Shown: positions 55,340 through 64,000 of the stretch, one piece after another
Layout: each line of letters opens with the position of its first letter
Position numbering within the stretch: the first letter of the stretch is position 1
NCBI GenBank assembly: GCA_964511645.1
Contig: CAZEGV010000001.1
Location: forward strand, 41,822-105,821
DNA: 64,000 bases
Direction of reading: 5' to 3'
Source: CAZEGV01 sp964511645
GTDB lineage: Bacteria; Bacteroidota; Bacteroidia; Cytophagales; JAAEPT01
Position numbers and translations under genes: made by a program
The notes under the pieces: generated by a model
The model's input: the letters and a program-made list of their open reading frames with translations, nothing else
Database searches by the model: none
Told to the model about the DNA's origin: nothing

Positions 55340-55433
55340 CTTTTTTTAATTTTTGACGATAAGGCGTTTATATGTTTCAATAAATCTTAGTTGCTCCTAT
55401 AATCGGGTTAATTTTAATTACCGAAGACTTATA

Positions 55434-55631
55434 TTATACAAGTCTTAACATTTGCTTTACATTGTTCTCATCTGTCTTATTAACTAATCCAGAATGCGTA
55501 AGATTACGTTTCTGTTTTGTAGTCTTTTTAGTCAAGATGTGACTTTTAAAAGCATGTTTTCTTTTGATTTTACCTGAACCTGTAAGCTTGAATCTCTTCT
55601 TGGCACCAGATTTGGTTTTCATTTTAGGCAT
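55434..55631 (-). CDS. rpmI: 50S ribosomal protein L35
   Basis: The 65-residue basic protein ([20 protein letters not shown], then [20 protein letters not shown]) is L35 of normal length. It lies 94 bp before rplT and 16 bp after infC. Confidence 0.97.
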   Translation of the reverse strand: MPKMKTKSGAKKRFKLTGSGKIKRKHAFKSHILTKKTTKQKRNLTHSGLVNKTDENNVKQMLRLV

Positions 55632-55647
55632 AATCTATCTTGTTTAG

Positions 55648-56211
55648 CTATTTATTTTTCTTTTTTAATGTTTTTGGTGCTAAGTATAAGAACATTCTTT
55701 TACCCTCTAATTTGGGTAACTGCTCTACTTTAGCCAATTCGTCTAAAGCTTCCGCAAAACGAAGTAATAATAATTCTCCTCGTTCTTTAAAAACAATCGT
55801 ACGACCAGCAAAGTGTACATAAGCTTTTACTTTAGACCCTTCTGATAAGAAATTTTGAGCATGTTTTAGTTTAAAATTAAAATCATGTTCATCCGTATTA
55901 GGACCAAAACGTATTTCTTTTATTACAGTTTTATGAGCTCTAGCTTTTAATTCCTTTTGCTTTTTTTTGTGTTCATACTTGAACTTAGAATAATCTGTAA
56001 CACGGCATACAGGAGGATTAGCTTTAGGTGATATCAACACTAAGTCCAACTCTTCGGCCTTAGCCAATTCTCTGGCTTTATCTATTTGATAAACCCCAGG
56101 TTCAACAGCTTCTCCTACTACACGTACTTCTTGAATACGAATAATTTTTTCATTAACTAAAAAAGGTTCTTCCTCTCTTACTCTACGTACAAATTTTTTT
56201 CTCCTCTTAAT
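55648..56211 (-). CDS. infC: Translation initiation factor IF-3, start codon ATT
   Basis: From ATT at 56211 (minus strand) the product is about 187 residues: [20 protein letters not shown] leading into [20 protein letters not shown], then [20 protein letters not shown] and onward. IF-3 uses AUU in most bacteria, because the factor itself discourages AUU starts and so limits its own synthesis. No ATG, GTG or TTG fits in front of the conserved N-terminus, and an in-frame stop lies just upstream; ATT at 56217 is the alternative. A TTG start at 56067 would remove a quarter of the protein. Confidence 0.9.
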   Translation of the reverse strand: MKRRKKFVRRVREEEPFLVNEKIIRIQEVRVVGEAVEPGVYQIDKARELAKAEELDLVLISPKANPPVCRVTDYSKFKYEHKKKQKELKARAHKTVIKEIRFGPNTDEHDFNFKLKHAQNFLSEGSKVKAYVHFAGRTIVFKERGELLLLRFAEALDELAKVEQLPKLEGKRMFLYLAPKTLKKKNK

Positions 56212-56284
56212 TGTAATAAACGTTTAAGTTACACTTCTTTTTCAAGTTCGCAAATATGCGATTTTTTATTTTCTAATGAAAGAA

Positions 56285-58219
56285 TTAGGCAATTTCTTTA
56301 TTAATTTCTTCTTGAAATTGTTTCACAAACTCTTTTACAAGTACTGTCCCTAAATCCCCTTTTCCTTTTCTTCTTACAGACACCTCACCCTTTTCAACTT
56401 CTTTTTCACCTACAATAAGCATATAAGGCACTTTTTTTATCTCTGCGTCTCTAATTTTCTTTCCAATTTTTTCTGCACGCTCATCTACCGTAGCCGAAAT
56501 ATCTTCTGCCATTAGTATTGATTTTAATTCAGTGGCGTAATCATGATATTTTTCGGAAATAGGCAAAATAGCTACTTGCTCTGGGGCTAACCACAACGGG
56601 AAGTTTCCTGCACAATGCTCGATTAATATAGCTACAAATCGTTCTAAAGAACCAAATGGTGCTCGATGAATAATTACAGGGCAATGTTTTTGATTATCTG
56701 AACCTGTATACTCTAACTCAAAACGAGAAGGGAGTTGATAATCCACTTGTATAGTCCCTAATTGCCATTTTCTACCCAAAGCATCCCTCACCATAAAATC
56801 CAACTTAGGACCATAAAATGCTGCTTCTCCTTCTTCAGTAATAGTATCTAATTCCTTTTCGGCAGAAGCCTCTATAATGGCAGCTTGTGCTACCTCCCAA
56901 TCAGCATCCGAACCAAAGTATTTCCCTTTATTATTAGGGTCTCTTAATGAAATCTGTGCGGAAAAATCATCAAACCCAAATACTTTGAAGACATACAACA
57001 CCAAGTCAATTACTTTCAAAAACTCTTCTTTTACTTGGTCTTTTCTACAAAAGATATGAGCGTCATCCTGCGTAAAACTTCTCACTCTAGTTAAACCATG
57101 TAGTTCCCCACTCTGCTCATAGCGATACACTGTACCAAACTCTGCTAAGCGAAGTGGTAAGTCACGGTATGACTTAGGCGATGTTTTATAAATTTCGCAG
57201 TGATGAGGACAATTCATCGGCTTCAATAGGTACTCTTCGTCCTCTGAAGGAGTCTGGATTGGCTGAAAAGAATCTGCCCCGTACTTTTCGTAATGACCAG
57301 AAGTGATGTATAAATTCTTATTACCTATATGTGGGGTAATTACTTGTTGATACCCTGCTTTGAGTTGTGCTTTCTTTAAAAAGTCCGTTAGTCGCTCACG
57401 CAATTGAGCTCCTTTTGGCAACCACAAAGGAAGCCCCATCCCTACTTTTTCTGAAAATGCAAACAAGCCTAATTCTTTACCTAATTTACGATGATCACGC
57501 TTTTTAGCCTCTTCCATCATTGTCAAGTATTCCGTGAGCTCTTTTTGCTTAGGAAAAGTGACTCCATATATACGAGTCATCATTTTACGCTTTTCGTCAC
57601 CTCTCCAGTACGAACCTGCTACTGTAGTTAATTTAATAGCCTTTATAAACCCTGTACTCGGAATATGCGGTCCTCTGCACAAATCCGTAAAACCTCCTTG
57701 ATGATAAAAAGTAATACTACCGTCTTCTAAATCTTCTAATAATTCTAATTTGTACTCATCTCCTTTTTTCTGGAAATAACTAACTGCATCACTTTTAGAA
57801 ATATCTTCTCTGATATATTTATTTTTTTGACGAGCAAGCTCAGTCATTTTTTTCTCTATTGCTTCTAACTCATGAGAAGAAAACTCGTGATCACCAAAAT
57901 CTACATCGTAATAGAAACCTGTTTCTACTGCTGGACCAATCCCTAACTTTACTCCTGGATACAGTGCCTCTAATGCTTCTGCCATTAAGTGTGCTGAAGA
58001 GTGCCAAAAAGTTGCCTTCCCGTCTAAATCACTCCATGTAAGTAACTGTACTTTAGAATCTTGCCTAATTGAACGATTAGCATCCCAAACTGCTCCATCT
58101 ACTTTGGCAGACAATACATTTCTTGCTAACCCCTCGCTAATACTCCTTGCAATATCCAAGCTAGTTACTCCAGCTTCATATTCTCTAACTGACCCGTCGG
58201 GAAGTGTAATTTTAATCAT
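56285..58219 (-). CDS. thrS: Threonyl-tRNA synthetase
   Basis: The 644-residue class II synthetase has the N-terminal TGS domain ([20 protein letters not shown]), the editing domain ([11 protein letters not shown] and the HxxxH-type motif), the class II core with zinc ligands in [20 protein letters not shown] and [11 protein letters not shown], and a C-terminal anticodon-binding domain. It heads the thrS-infC-rpmI-rplT block; infC starts 73 bp downstream. Confidence 0.97.
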   Translation of the reverse strand: MIKITLPDGSVREYEAGVTSLDIARSISEGLARNVLSAKVDGAVWDANRSIRQDSKVQLLTWSDLDGKATFWHSSAHLMAEALEALYPGVKLGIGPAVETGFYYDVDFGDHEFSSHELEAIEKKMTELARQKNKYIREDISKSDAVSYFQKKGDEYKLELLEDLEDGSITFYHQGGFTDLCRGPHIPSTGFIKAIKLTTVAGSYWRGDEKRKMMTRIYGVTFPKQKELTEYLTMMEEAKKRDHRKLGKELGLFAFSEKVGMGLPLWLPKGAQLRERLTDFLKKAQLKAGYQQVITPHIGNKNLYITSGHYEKYGADSFQPIQTPSEDEEYLLKPMNCPHHCEIYKTSPKSYRDLPLRLAEFGTVYRYEQSGELHGLTRVRSFTQDDAHIFCRKDQVKEEFLKVIDLVLYVFKVFGFDDFSAQISLRDPNNKGKYFGSDADWEVAQAAIIEASAEKELDTITEEGEAAFYGPKLDFMVRDALGRKWQLGTIQVDYQLPSRFELEYTGSDNQKHCPVIIHRAPFGSLERFVAILIEHCAGNFPLWLAPEQVAILPISEKYHDYATELKSILMAEDISATVDERAEKIGKKIRDAEIKKVPYMLIVGEKEVEKGEVSVRRKGKGDLGTVLVKEFVKQFQEEINKEIA

Positions 58220-58324
58220 CAGATTTTTTTCTCTAAAATAATACCCTACAAAAATATAAAATTATCCTACATGCACAAAGAAGTAGCCACCTATGTAAGT
58301 ATTATTATTTTCTTATAGAGGTCT

Positions 58325-58427
58325 GCGTAAGGGATAGCAGTGGAAATCCTTCCCGATTTTTTATCGGGAAGATTGGGAACGTATAGCCCGACATTTTTCT
58401 CCTTTTTTAGGAGAAAATGACACGCCC
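58325..58427 (+). repeat. Structured intergenic repeat, copy I
   Basis: GCGTAAGGGATAGCAGTGG, AAATCCTTCCCGATTTTTTA, TCGGGAAGATTGGGAAC, GTATAGCCCGAC, hairpin TTTTCTCC-TTTTTTA-GGAGAAAA, ACACGCCC. The closing pair is GCGT (58325-58328) with ACGC. It lies between thrS and the AsmA-like gene. Confidence 0.85.
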
Positions 58428-58437
58428 AAAATTTATT

Positions 58438-60963
58438 TTAAAAATCATCCAAAAATATCAACTCTGTCGTATCTACTTCTAAGTAATGCCCCACGTCTGG
58501 CAAGGTGTCTTTTTTAAACACATTCTCCAGTTTGAAATCTGGAAGCACTTGTTTACTTACCGATTTCAATATTGCTTTTTCATCATAATCAACTTTATAA
58601 TTATCTGGAGTTCCGTATACTTTTACAAAAACGTGTAGCTTATTATCGTTACCATTTGGGGCAATCCCTCTATCTATCCTCCTGTTTTGTCTTTTGTAAT
58701 TCACCAGCGGGAAGCTCATGTTATAATCAAATTTATTGTTAAATTGATGCGTACCATTAAGCGTAATATCACTAGAAGCACTGGTTCCAATCTGCATTTG
58801 GGGTATCATAATCACTTCTTTTTTGATAAAAATAGTATTTGATAGTTTATCAAACTTAATATAATTCAGATTTTGAGATTTTAGGTATTTAGTAAGTTTG
58901 TATTTAGCCAAAACCTTTCCAAGCTCTTCCAGCTGTTCAAAATCTTTTAACTCCCCATTACTTATTTCCATTTTGATTGTACTCTCTAACCTACTTAAAT
59001 CTAGCTTGAGATGTTGATCAAAAGACAAAAACAAATTAACTCCTGCTGTCAAGTCACCTTTCAAGTTTTTATCTGTCAAAAAAGTTTGTCCAAAATTTTC
59101 TAATAAAAATAATGCTTTAGAAACATTCAATTGCTTAAAACTAACATGGTTATTTACTAATACTTGATTGGTTTTACTTGCATCTATTTCTCCATTTAGT
59201 ACAACTTGTCCTTCTGCTATTTTTCCTGACACATCTTTATAGCGTATTTTACCATGTTTGATAAAGATTTCTCCTTTTAAGTCTTTCGCTATATCTTTTC
59301 CTTTAAACTTTCTGAATTTTAATTGTTTCACCTTGATATTGCAAGCAGCCACAAGCTTCTGATCGAGTGAGAACTTATACTTTACTTCTGATTTTTCCGT
59401 ACTTTTATCTCCTACCGCCAACAATTCGTCTAGGTCTAAAAAATCAGACTCAAAGTCTGCTTGAATCTCTAAAAGGTGTCTATCTAATAACAAATAGCTA
59501 AAAAAGTGCCTAAAAAATCCTGATGTTTTAAAGTTACTTTTCCCTATTTGCCCTCTCAACCCCGTAACACCAAGGTTGTTATTATTAAAAATACATTTTC
59601 CTGTAAAATTTTTATACGCCAATTTGTTAATACTCGTTCTAAAACTCAAGCCATCTAATTGTAACGAACCCTTAGATTTTACTTTGTTCAAAAAATCTTT
59701 AGACTTAAGATGATAAATTCTTCCCTTAAAATCTAAATCCAAAGCCAACTTCCCAGCACTCACATTTAGCCCTTCTATCGGGTAGAAATCCAACAAAGAC
59801 TTTACTGATACATTTGCCTGTAAATCAAGTGTCAAATAAGGATTATTAAAATCCTCCACCCGTATATTTGCCTTAAAATTATTACCGTCCAACTTCCCCT
59901 TCAGCCCAAAAATCTTCACATAAGACGTACTTGATTGGTGTTTACTCCCATTACTGTACTCACCTTTCATGTACACATCCGTTATTTTTTTATGTGTAAC
60001 AGGATGATAAATAGAGGTATTCTCACAACCAAATTGAACAACAATCTCAGGACTCGATTGTTTACCGTACTCCCCTTTTACTTGCCCTATAAAGGTCACT
60101 TGTCCTTCGCTATTATATGCACCCAACTCATCGGCAACATGCTTAGGCAGCAGTGCTACAATATTTTTGATGCTATTCTTTTTCGCTTCAAAAGCAAAAT
60201 CTATATACTTATCTTTACTCTTGACCTTGCCATCTACACTAAAATCCGCACCATTTACCTGTACATCAGACTTCCCCAATACAAAAATATTTTGATTAAA
60301 AACATACTGACAACTAGCGTTCAACTTTATCTCTTTCTCATCAATAAACTCCTGTTCTCCTACACGTATATGGTCTATATACATCTCTCCAGCCAAAGAA
60401 ATATTCACCAAACTATCATTAAGTAATAAATCAGCCTCTGCATAATGCACATCAAACTCATGATTATTAGCCACACTTTGATTAATATAATGAATATGAA
60501 CTTGCTGTAAAATTATTTTTTCCAACTCCAAACTCATACTCGCCTTTTTGGTCGTATCAGATTTAGACTTGAGAATCGTATAATTATTATTTCCCTGCTC
60601 ATCTATCTTCAAGTAAATATCCCCACCAATTACCGAGATTTGATTAATCACAAACTCCTTTCGGAGTAACTTAAAAATATCAAAAGACAAAAAAACTTCA
60701 TCAGCCTTCAAAAGTGTATCTTTACTTCCTTTTATCGCATCCAAAATCACAGGATTCTCAAGCTCTATACTCACATTTGGCAAATCCTTCCAAACAGAAA
60801 ACCGTACCCGAGCATCTACCGTAGCATTAAGTTGCTTAGACGCTTCTCGCTTAAAAAAAGAAACAATATCATCTTCGAAAACATAGCCAAAAAACACTGC
60901 TACCGCCATTAACGACAGTAATCCTAAAAATATTTTCTTAGCTATCTTAATTACTTTTTTCAT
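58438..60963 (-). CDS. AsmA-family protein
   Basis: The 841-residue protein (from MKKVIKIAKKIFLGLL) has one N-terminal membrane segment and a long periplasmic body of repeated beta patterns. It carries the AsmA start IKLNATVDARVRFSVWKDLPNVSIEL-like sequence (short pieces: ARVRFSVWKDLPNVSIELEN) and a C-terminal repeat (LKLDLSRLESTIKMEISNGE, KFDYNMSFPLVNYK). The AsmA/TamB superfamily is linked to lipid traffic and outer-membrane assembly. I prefer 60963 over the ATG at 61038 because it gives a proper signal-anchor. Confidence 0.88.
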   Translation of the reverse strand: MKKVIKIAKKIFLGLLSLMAVAVFFGYVFEDDIVSFFKREASKQLNATVDARVRFSVWKDLPNVSIELENPVILDAIKGSKDTLLKADEVFLSFDIFKLLRKEFVINQISVIGGDIYLKIDEQGNNNYTILKSKSDTTKKASMSLELEKIILQQVHIHYINQSVANNHEFDVHYAEADLLLNDSLVNISLAGEMYIDHIRVGEQEFIDEKEIKLNASCQYVFNQNIFVLGKSDVQVNGADFSVDGKVKSKDKYIDFAFEAKKNSIKNIVALLPKHVADELGAYNSEGQVTFIGQVKGEYGKQSSPEIVVQFGCENTSIYHPVTHKKITDVYMKGEYSNGSKHQSSTSYVKIFGLKGKLDGNNFKANIRVEDFNNPYLTLDLQANVSVKSLLDFYPIEGLNVSAGKLALDLDFKGRIYHLKSKDFLNKVKSKGSLQLDGLSFRTSINKLAYKNFTGKCIFNNNNLGVTGLRGQIGKSNFKTSGFFRHFFSYLLLDRHLLEIQADFESDFLDLDELLAVGDKSTEKSEVKYKFSLDQKLVAACNIKVKQLKFRKFKGKDIAKDLKGEIFIKHGKIRYKDVSGKIAEGQVVLNGEIDASKTNQVLVNNHVSFKQLNVSKALFLLENFGQTFLTDKNLKGDLTAGVNLFLSFDQHLKLDLSRLESTIKMEISNGELKDFEQLEELGKVLAKYKLTKYLKSQNLNYIKFDKLSNTIFIKKEVIMIPQMQIGTSASSDITLNGTHQFNNKFDYNMSFPLVNYKRQNRRIDRGIAPNGNDNKLHVFVKVYGTPDNYKVDYDEKAILKSVSKQVLPDFKLENVFKKDTLPDVGHYLEVDTTELIFLDDF

Positions 60964-61024
60964 ACAAACAGAAAAGTAACTATAATTAATCACAATACGC
61001 TCAAACAAACTATCTTTTTGTTTT

Positions 61025-61126
61025 GGGACTTCCCACACTCACCGAAAAAAGTTCGTGAGGTCGGGCTTTTTGTTCTCAATCTTCCCGAAAAAAAATCGGA
61101 AAGGATTTCCACGTCAATCCCTAAGC
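61025..61126 (-). repeat. Structured intergenic repeat, copy J
   Basis: On the minus strand: GGCTTAGGGATTGACGTGG, AAATCCTTTCCGATTTTT, TCGGGAAGATTGAGAAC, AAAAAGCCCGACC, then GGGAAGTCCC. The closing pair is GGCTT with AAGTC (one G-U). It lies upstream of the AsmA-like gene, between divergent genes. Confidence 0.82.
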
Positions 61127-61242
61127 CAACACTAGTAGCAGAAGACTATCTAGCAAGTGATAATTCAATAGTATTTTTACGAAAACATTGTCTACACATA
61201 TTTTTTTCGTACTTTTAGAATCGTCTGAAATTTAGGAAAAGA

Positions 61243-62760
61243 ATGGAAAAATACGATGTTGTAATTATTGGTGGAGGTCCTGCAGGTTATGCTGCGGCAA
61301 TGAGAGCTATGGATTTTAGTCTCAAGACTTTATTAATAGAACAAGAAAAGATTGGTGGGGCAGGTTTATACAACGGAGTACTGTCGTCCAAAACTATGTG
61401 GGAACTATCTAAAGATGTAAATTTAGCACAAAAACGCGTAAAAAAATACTCTACTTGTGGAGATTTCAAACTTGACTACGAGCAAGTAAAAAAAGAACTT
61501 AACAACGCAATCAAAGAGCGAGGTACACAATTAGAACACCACCTAAACGAACTAAAAAACGTAGGATATCGTGACATATTCTTTCAGAAATACGGAAAAG
61601 GAAAACTAATCACTAAAAACGAAGTAGAGATTACCGATAAAAACGGAGAACAAGAAACCGTTTACGCCAAAAACATCATACTTGCCACAGGTAGCAAGCC
61701 TCGTTACCTCCCTCACATCCCTATTGATGAAAAAACAATCGTGACCAGTGACGGCATACATGACTGGGACGAATTACCAGAAAGCATGGTCGTACTTGGT
61801 GCTGGAGTTATCGGCTGTGAGTATGCTACCATTTTTTCTAACTTTGGCAAAACCAAAGTCTTTATTATAGACAAACAACCTAGAATACTTCCATTTGAAG
61901 ATGGAGATGTAGTACAAGTTGTAGAACAGAAATTCATAGACAACGGCATACATATCCACCGAAAATCTAACCTAGTACGCATAGAAATAAAAGAAGGTCG
62001 TGTAGAATATGAATTAGAGTTTGAAGGTGGAAAAACAGAAATATTTAATGTTGAAAAAGCATTAATCTCTATCGGAAGAGTTCCTAACACCCAAGGATTA
62101 GGGTTAGAAGATATTGGTGTAGCACTCACCGACAGAGGTGCTGTCAAGGATGTAGACACCAAAACCAACATACCTAACATATACGCAATAGGTGACCTTA
62201 CCGCCGATATAGCTTTAGTAAATGTAGGAGAATTAGAAGGCAGGCAAGCAATTAAACACATTGCCAACAAGAACCCTGCCCCTCTGGATTATAGTAACAT
62301 TTGTTCTATCATGTTCTTAAAACCTATCGTGGCAGGAGTTGGTATCAATGAGTTACAAGCGAGAGCAAAAGGTATTAGTTACCAAGTAGTAAGCATAGAC
62401 TACTCTATCGTACCAAGAGGAATTGCAATGCGTAATCCTGCTGGGTTCTTTAAAATATTAGTCACCAATGACACAGAAATGAAAGTACTCGGTATGCGAG
62501 TAGTTGGCCCCCAGGCTTCTACTGCCATACAGGCTGTAGGCCTTCTTATGTCTCAAAACATGAGCATAGAAGCTTTAGCAGAATTAATACACCCTCACCC
62601 CTCTCTTATAGAAGGTATACAAGAGTGTTGTAGAATGCTACTTGGAAAATCAATTTTTAAACCAAGCATATTTAAAGAATCAATGCTTTATAAAAGCTAC
62701 ACAGATGGTCAGTATTATGACAAAAGCCAAGACTGTGTCGGTCTTCGTTGCGAAATATAA
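61243..62760 (+). CDS. Flavin disulfide-reductase homologue lacking the redox cysteines
   Basis: The 505-residue protein has the family plan: FAD-binding VIIGGGPAGYAAAMRA, central NAD-binding VVLGAGVIGCEYATIF, IGRVPNTQGLGL, IYAIGDLT and the C-terminal dimerisation domain HPHPSLIEG. The position of the active disulfide, CxxxxC in GGTCLNVGCIPSK, reads GGAGLYNGVLSSK, with both Cys replaced by Gly and Val. It therefore cannot work as a dihydrolipoamide or mercuric reductase. A transhydrogenase-like or NAD(P)H-FAD oxidase role is possible. Alone after repeat copy J; unrelated genes on both sides. Confidence 0.85.
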   Translation: MEKYDVVIIGGGPAGYAAAMRAMDFSLKTLLIEQEKIGGAGLYNGVLSSKTMWELSKDVNLAQKRVKKYSTCGDFKLDYEQVKKELNNAIKERGTQLEHHLNELKNVGYRDIFFQKYGKGKLITKNEVEITDKNGEQETVYAKNIILATGSKPRYLPHIPIDEKTIVTSDGIHDWDELPESMVVLGAGVIGCEYATIFSNFGKTKVFIIDKQPRILPFEDGDVVQVVEQKFIDNGIHIHRKSNLVRIEIKEGRVEYELEFEGGKTEIFNVEKALISIGRVPNTQGLGLEDIGVALTDRGAVKDVDTKTNIPNIYAIGDLTADIALVNVGELEGRQAIKHIANKNPAPLDYSNICSIMFLKPIVAGVGINELQARAKGISYQVVSIDYSIVPRGIAMRNPAGFFKILVTNDTEMKVLGMRVVGPQASTAIQAVGLLMSQNMSIEALAELIHPHPSLIEGIQECCRMLLGKSIFKPSIFKESMLYKSYTDGQYYDKSQDCVGLRCEI

Positions 62761-62853
62761 TTTGGCATCATTATTGTAGTAACCAGTGACAAAAGCTTCA
62801 CCCTAAACAAAAATATGACATAAACCTCTACGTTACCAATATTTGATTAAGAC

Positions 62854-63453
62854 ATGATAACGACTAAAATTGATGACGCTATTTTAGTAGCACAATTTCA
62901 ACAGGGACGAAAAGAAGCATTTGAAACCTTACTTAATCGTCACAAAGACAAGGTTTATACGACTATTTATTTTATTGTAAAGGATCGCTACACAGCAGAA
63001 GACTTATTACAAGAAACTTTCATAAAAGCAATTGACCGAATAGAGTGCGGAAAATACAATGAATCTGGCAAGTTTGGACCTTGGATAGGTAGAATTGCCC
63101 ACAATATGGCCATTGACCACTTTCGTAAGCAAAAGAGGAATCCTGAGCTATTGACAGAGGATGGATCCAATGTTTTTAGTAGCATGGCTTTCAGAGAAGA
63201 GTCTATTGAAGAAATAAAAATAAAAGAAGATACTAATCTAGCACTTAAAGCGTTAATAGATAAATTACCCGAAACGCAACGTACAGTGCTAGTTATGCGT
63301 CACTTCTCTGACATGAGTTTTCATGAGATAGCAGAAGAGACAGGAGTTAGTATCAATACTGCACTAGGTAGAATGCGATATGCATTAATGAATCTTCGTA
63401 AAATGATAAAAGAAACAAATCTAGCGTATGACCAAAACATTTACTCACAATGA
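62854..63453 (+). CDS. ECF-type RNA polymerase sigma factor
   Basis: The 199-residue sigma-70 family member has region 2 (AEDLLQETFIKAIDRI, GKFGPWIGRIAHNMAIDHFR) and region 4 (LPETQRTVLVMRHFSDMSFH, EIAEETGVSINTALGRM) and lacks sigma 1.1 and 3, as ECF factors do. No transmembrane anti-sigma factor follows. A small overlapping gene begins within its last codons, suggesting coupled expression. Promoter targets are unknown. Confidence 0.92.
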   Translation: MITTKIDDAILVAQFQQGRKEAFETLLNRHKDKVYTTIYFIVKDRYTAEDLLQETFIKAIDRIECGKYNESGKFGPWIGRIAHNMAIDHFRKQKRNPELLTEDGSNVFSSMAFREESIEEIKIKEDTNLALKALIDKLPETQRTVLVMRHFSDMSFHEIAEETGVSINTALGRMRYALMNLRKMIKETNLAYDQNIYSQ

Positions 63454-63640
63454 AATAATGGATTTAATAGCTCAAGAGCCAATTAACATTCATGCCAACA
63501 TCTCTTCAGTAAAACATAGCCAAGCAATCATTGACTATACCGAATTTGATAAAACTATAAAGAAAATTAAAAAAATTAGATTTTCTCCTTCTCAAAAAAG
63601 TATAGATAACATCTTGCAGTATGCAAATAGGTTAATCTAA
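63428..63640 (+). CDS. Small protein overlapping the sigma-factor gene, unknown
   Basis: The 70-residue protein (MTKTFTHNEIMDLIAQEP, ends ILQYANRLI) overlaps the sigma gene by 26 bp in another frame. No membrane segment or zinc motif of the usual anti-sigma factors is visible. Small companions like this often follow ECF genes in Bacteroidota. Its function is unknown; regulation of the sigma factor is only inferred from position. Confidence 0.65.
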   Translation: MTKTFTHNEIMDLIAQEPINIHANISSVKHSQAIIDYTEFDKTIKKIKKIRFSPSQKSIDNILQYANRLI

Positions 63641-63661
63641 CAGGTTATCACCAAATAAGCT

Positions 63662-63692
63662 AAAGCCTCATTACGAGGCTTTTTATTTTTTT
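63662..63692 (+). terminator. Intrinsic terminator after the sigma-factor operon
   Basis: AAAGCCTC and GAGGCTTT pair around ATTAC, followed by a T-rich tail. Confidence 0.88.
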
Positions 63693-63717
63693 AACTATTT
63701 TCCAGAGATGAAAAAAA

Positions 63718-63960
63718 ATGATATTAATTAGTTTACTATCTTTATGTGCTATCTCTTTAGCTCAAGACGGAAGTAACGAACTAGGTGCTAGACACGAACT
63801 TGGCATCAATTACAAATTCAAAAAAACACGCTGGGCATGGAAGACTCTTGTCTCTCTTAGGCTACACAAACCTATTAACAACTTTCAGCAAAACCTGTTT
63901 CGGTCTGGAATAAGCTACGACTTAAATCCTACTAGTAAAACTAAAATTATACCATTTTAA
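63718..63960 (+). CDS. Short exported protein, DUF2490-like fragment
   Basis: The 80-residue product starts with a short signal-peptide-like stretch (MILISLLSLCAISLAQ) and continues DGSNELGARHELGINYKFKK then LHKPINNFQQNLFRSGISYD, as in the N-terminal part of outer-membrane DUF2490-type barrels, which are normally 200 residues or more. A better start at 63708 (ATG AAA AAA) is out of frame by one base in an A8 run. So this may be a full gene broken twice, or a natural truncation. The window ends 40 bp later, so the case cannot be settled here. Confidence 0.4.
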   Translation: MILISLLSLCAISLAQDGSNELGARHELGINYKFKKTRWAWKTLVSLRLHKPINNFQQNLFRSGISYDLNPTSKTKIIPF

Positions 63961-64000
63961 CTATAAGATAAGTCATTTATCCTGTTTGTTTTTACACTCT

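Noticed and set aside
61713..62270. Minus-strand frame of 185 codons in the flavin reductase gene
   Set aside because: Antisense shadow of a well-supported protein; no family resemblance.
1..64000. CRISPR arrays, prophage or complete insertion sequences
   Set aside because: No regularly spaced repeats, phage structural genes or intact transposase were found; the only mobile trace is the RAYT remnant.

Overview
The window is a low-GC chromosomal segment of a Bacteroidota bacterium, most likely order Flavobacteriales. Several things point there: the parA-parB-DUF5683-dapB-lepB order, a large signal peptidase I, a chitinase with a type IX secretion sorting domain, -7 promoter boxes of the form TAnnTTTG, and little use of Shine-Dalgarno sequences. 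The genus cannot be read from the sequence. Most of the window is ordinary core chromosome with intact genes of normal length.

Layout. 1-4.8 kb: NIF3-like protein (5' end outside the window), zinc-ribbon coiled-coil protein, TPR-type exported protein, pabB-like chorismate enzyme, comF. 4.8-11.8 kb: an OppA-like lipoprotein facing the chromosome-partition/cell-envelope block parA, parB, DUF5683, dapB, lepB and a small conserved gene. 11.8-15.2 kb: an accessory island with a broken GHKL-ATPase/nuclease gene, a GNAT-HigA-like toxin-antitoxin pair with a palindromic operator, and flanking repeats. 15.4-26.2 kb: leuS, two GH18 chitinases, a leucine-rich-repeat protein, rnpB, a Na+/H+ antiporter, an SRPBCC membrane protein and a DMT permease. 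26.3-34.6 kb: DUF349, a vWA membrane protein, fabG, two exported proteins, aspA. 34.9-40.7 kb: a DEAD-box helicase, a SpoIIE-type phosphatase and the complete serine operon serB-serA-serC. 40.9-43.9 kb: an ApbE flavinylation cluster (DUF3570, DUF4266, apbE, thioredoxin). 44-50 kb: a Lys/Glu-rich lipoprotein, a PfkB kinase, a LolE-type permease, NamZ-like muramidase, fmt, folA. 50.3-56.2 kb: DUF1573, a transposase remnant, PspA with a YbjN-like partner, an inactivated S24-type regulator, a GDPD and the infC-rpmI-rplT block. 56.3-64 kb: thrS, an AsmA-like protein, a cysteine-less flavin disulfide-reductase homologue, an ECF sigma factor and a truncated exported protein.

The most interesting signal is not a gene. 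Ten intergenic copies of one structured element (about 33-180 nt) share a conserved core, AGGGATnGnnGnGGnAATCCTT ... AGCCCGACC. Their closing stem changes sequence from copy to copy but keeps its base pairing, and an internal hairpin does the same. Copies lie in both orientations and in every gene context, and a decayed REP-associated tyrosine transposase lies about 55 bp from one copy. Together this suggests a REP-like, transposase-mobilised family that keeps its fold. The second focus is the 11.8-15.2 kb island, where three single-base frameshifts and a 16-bp direct repeat surround possible defence or addiction genes.
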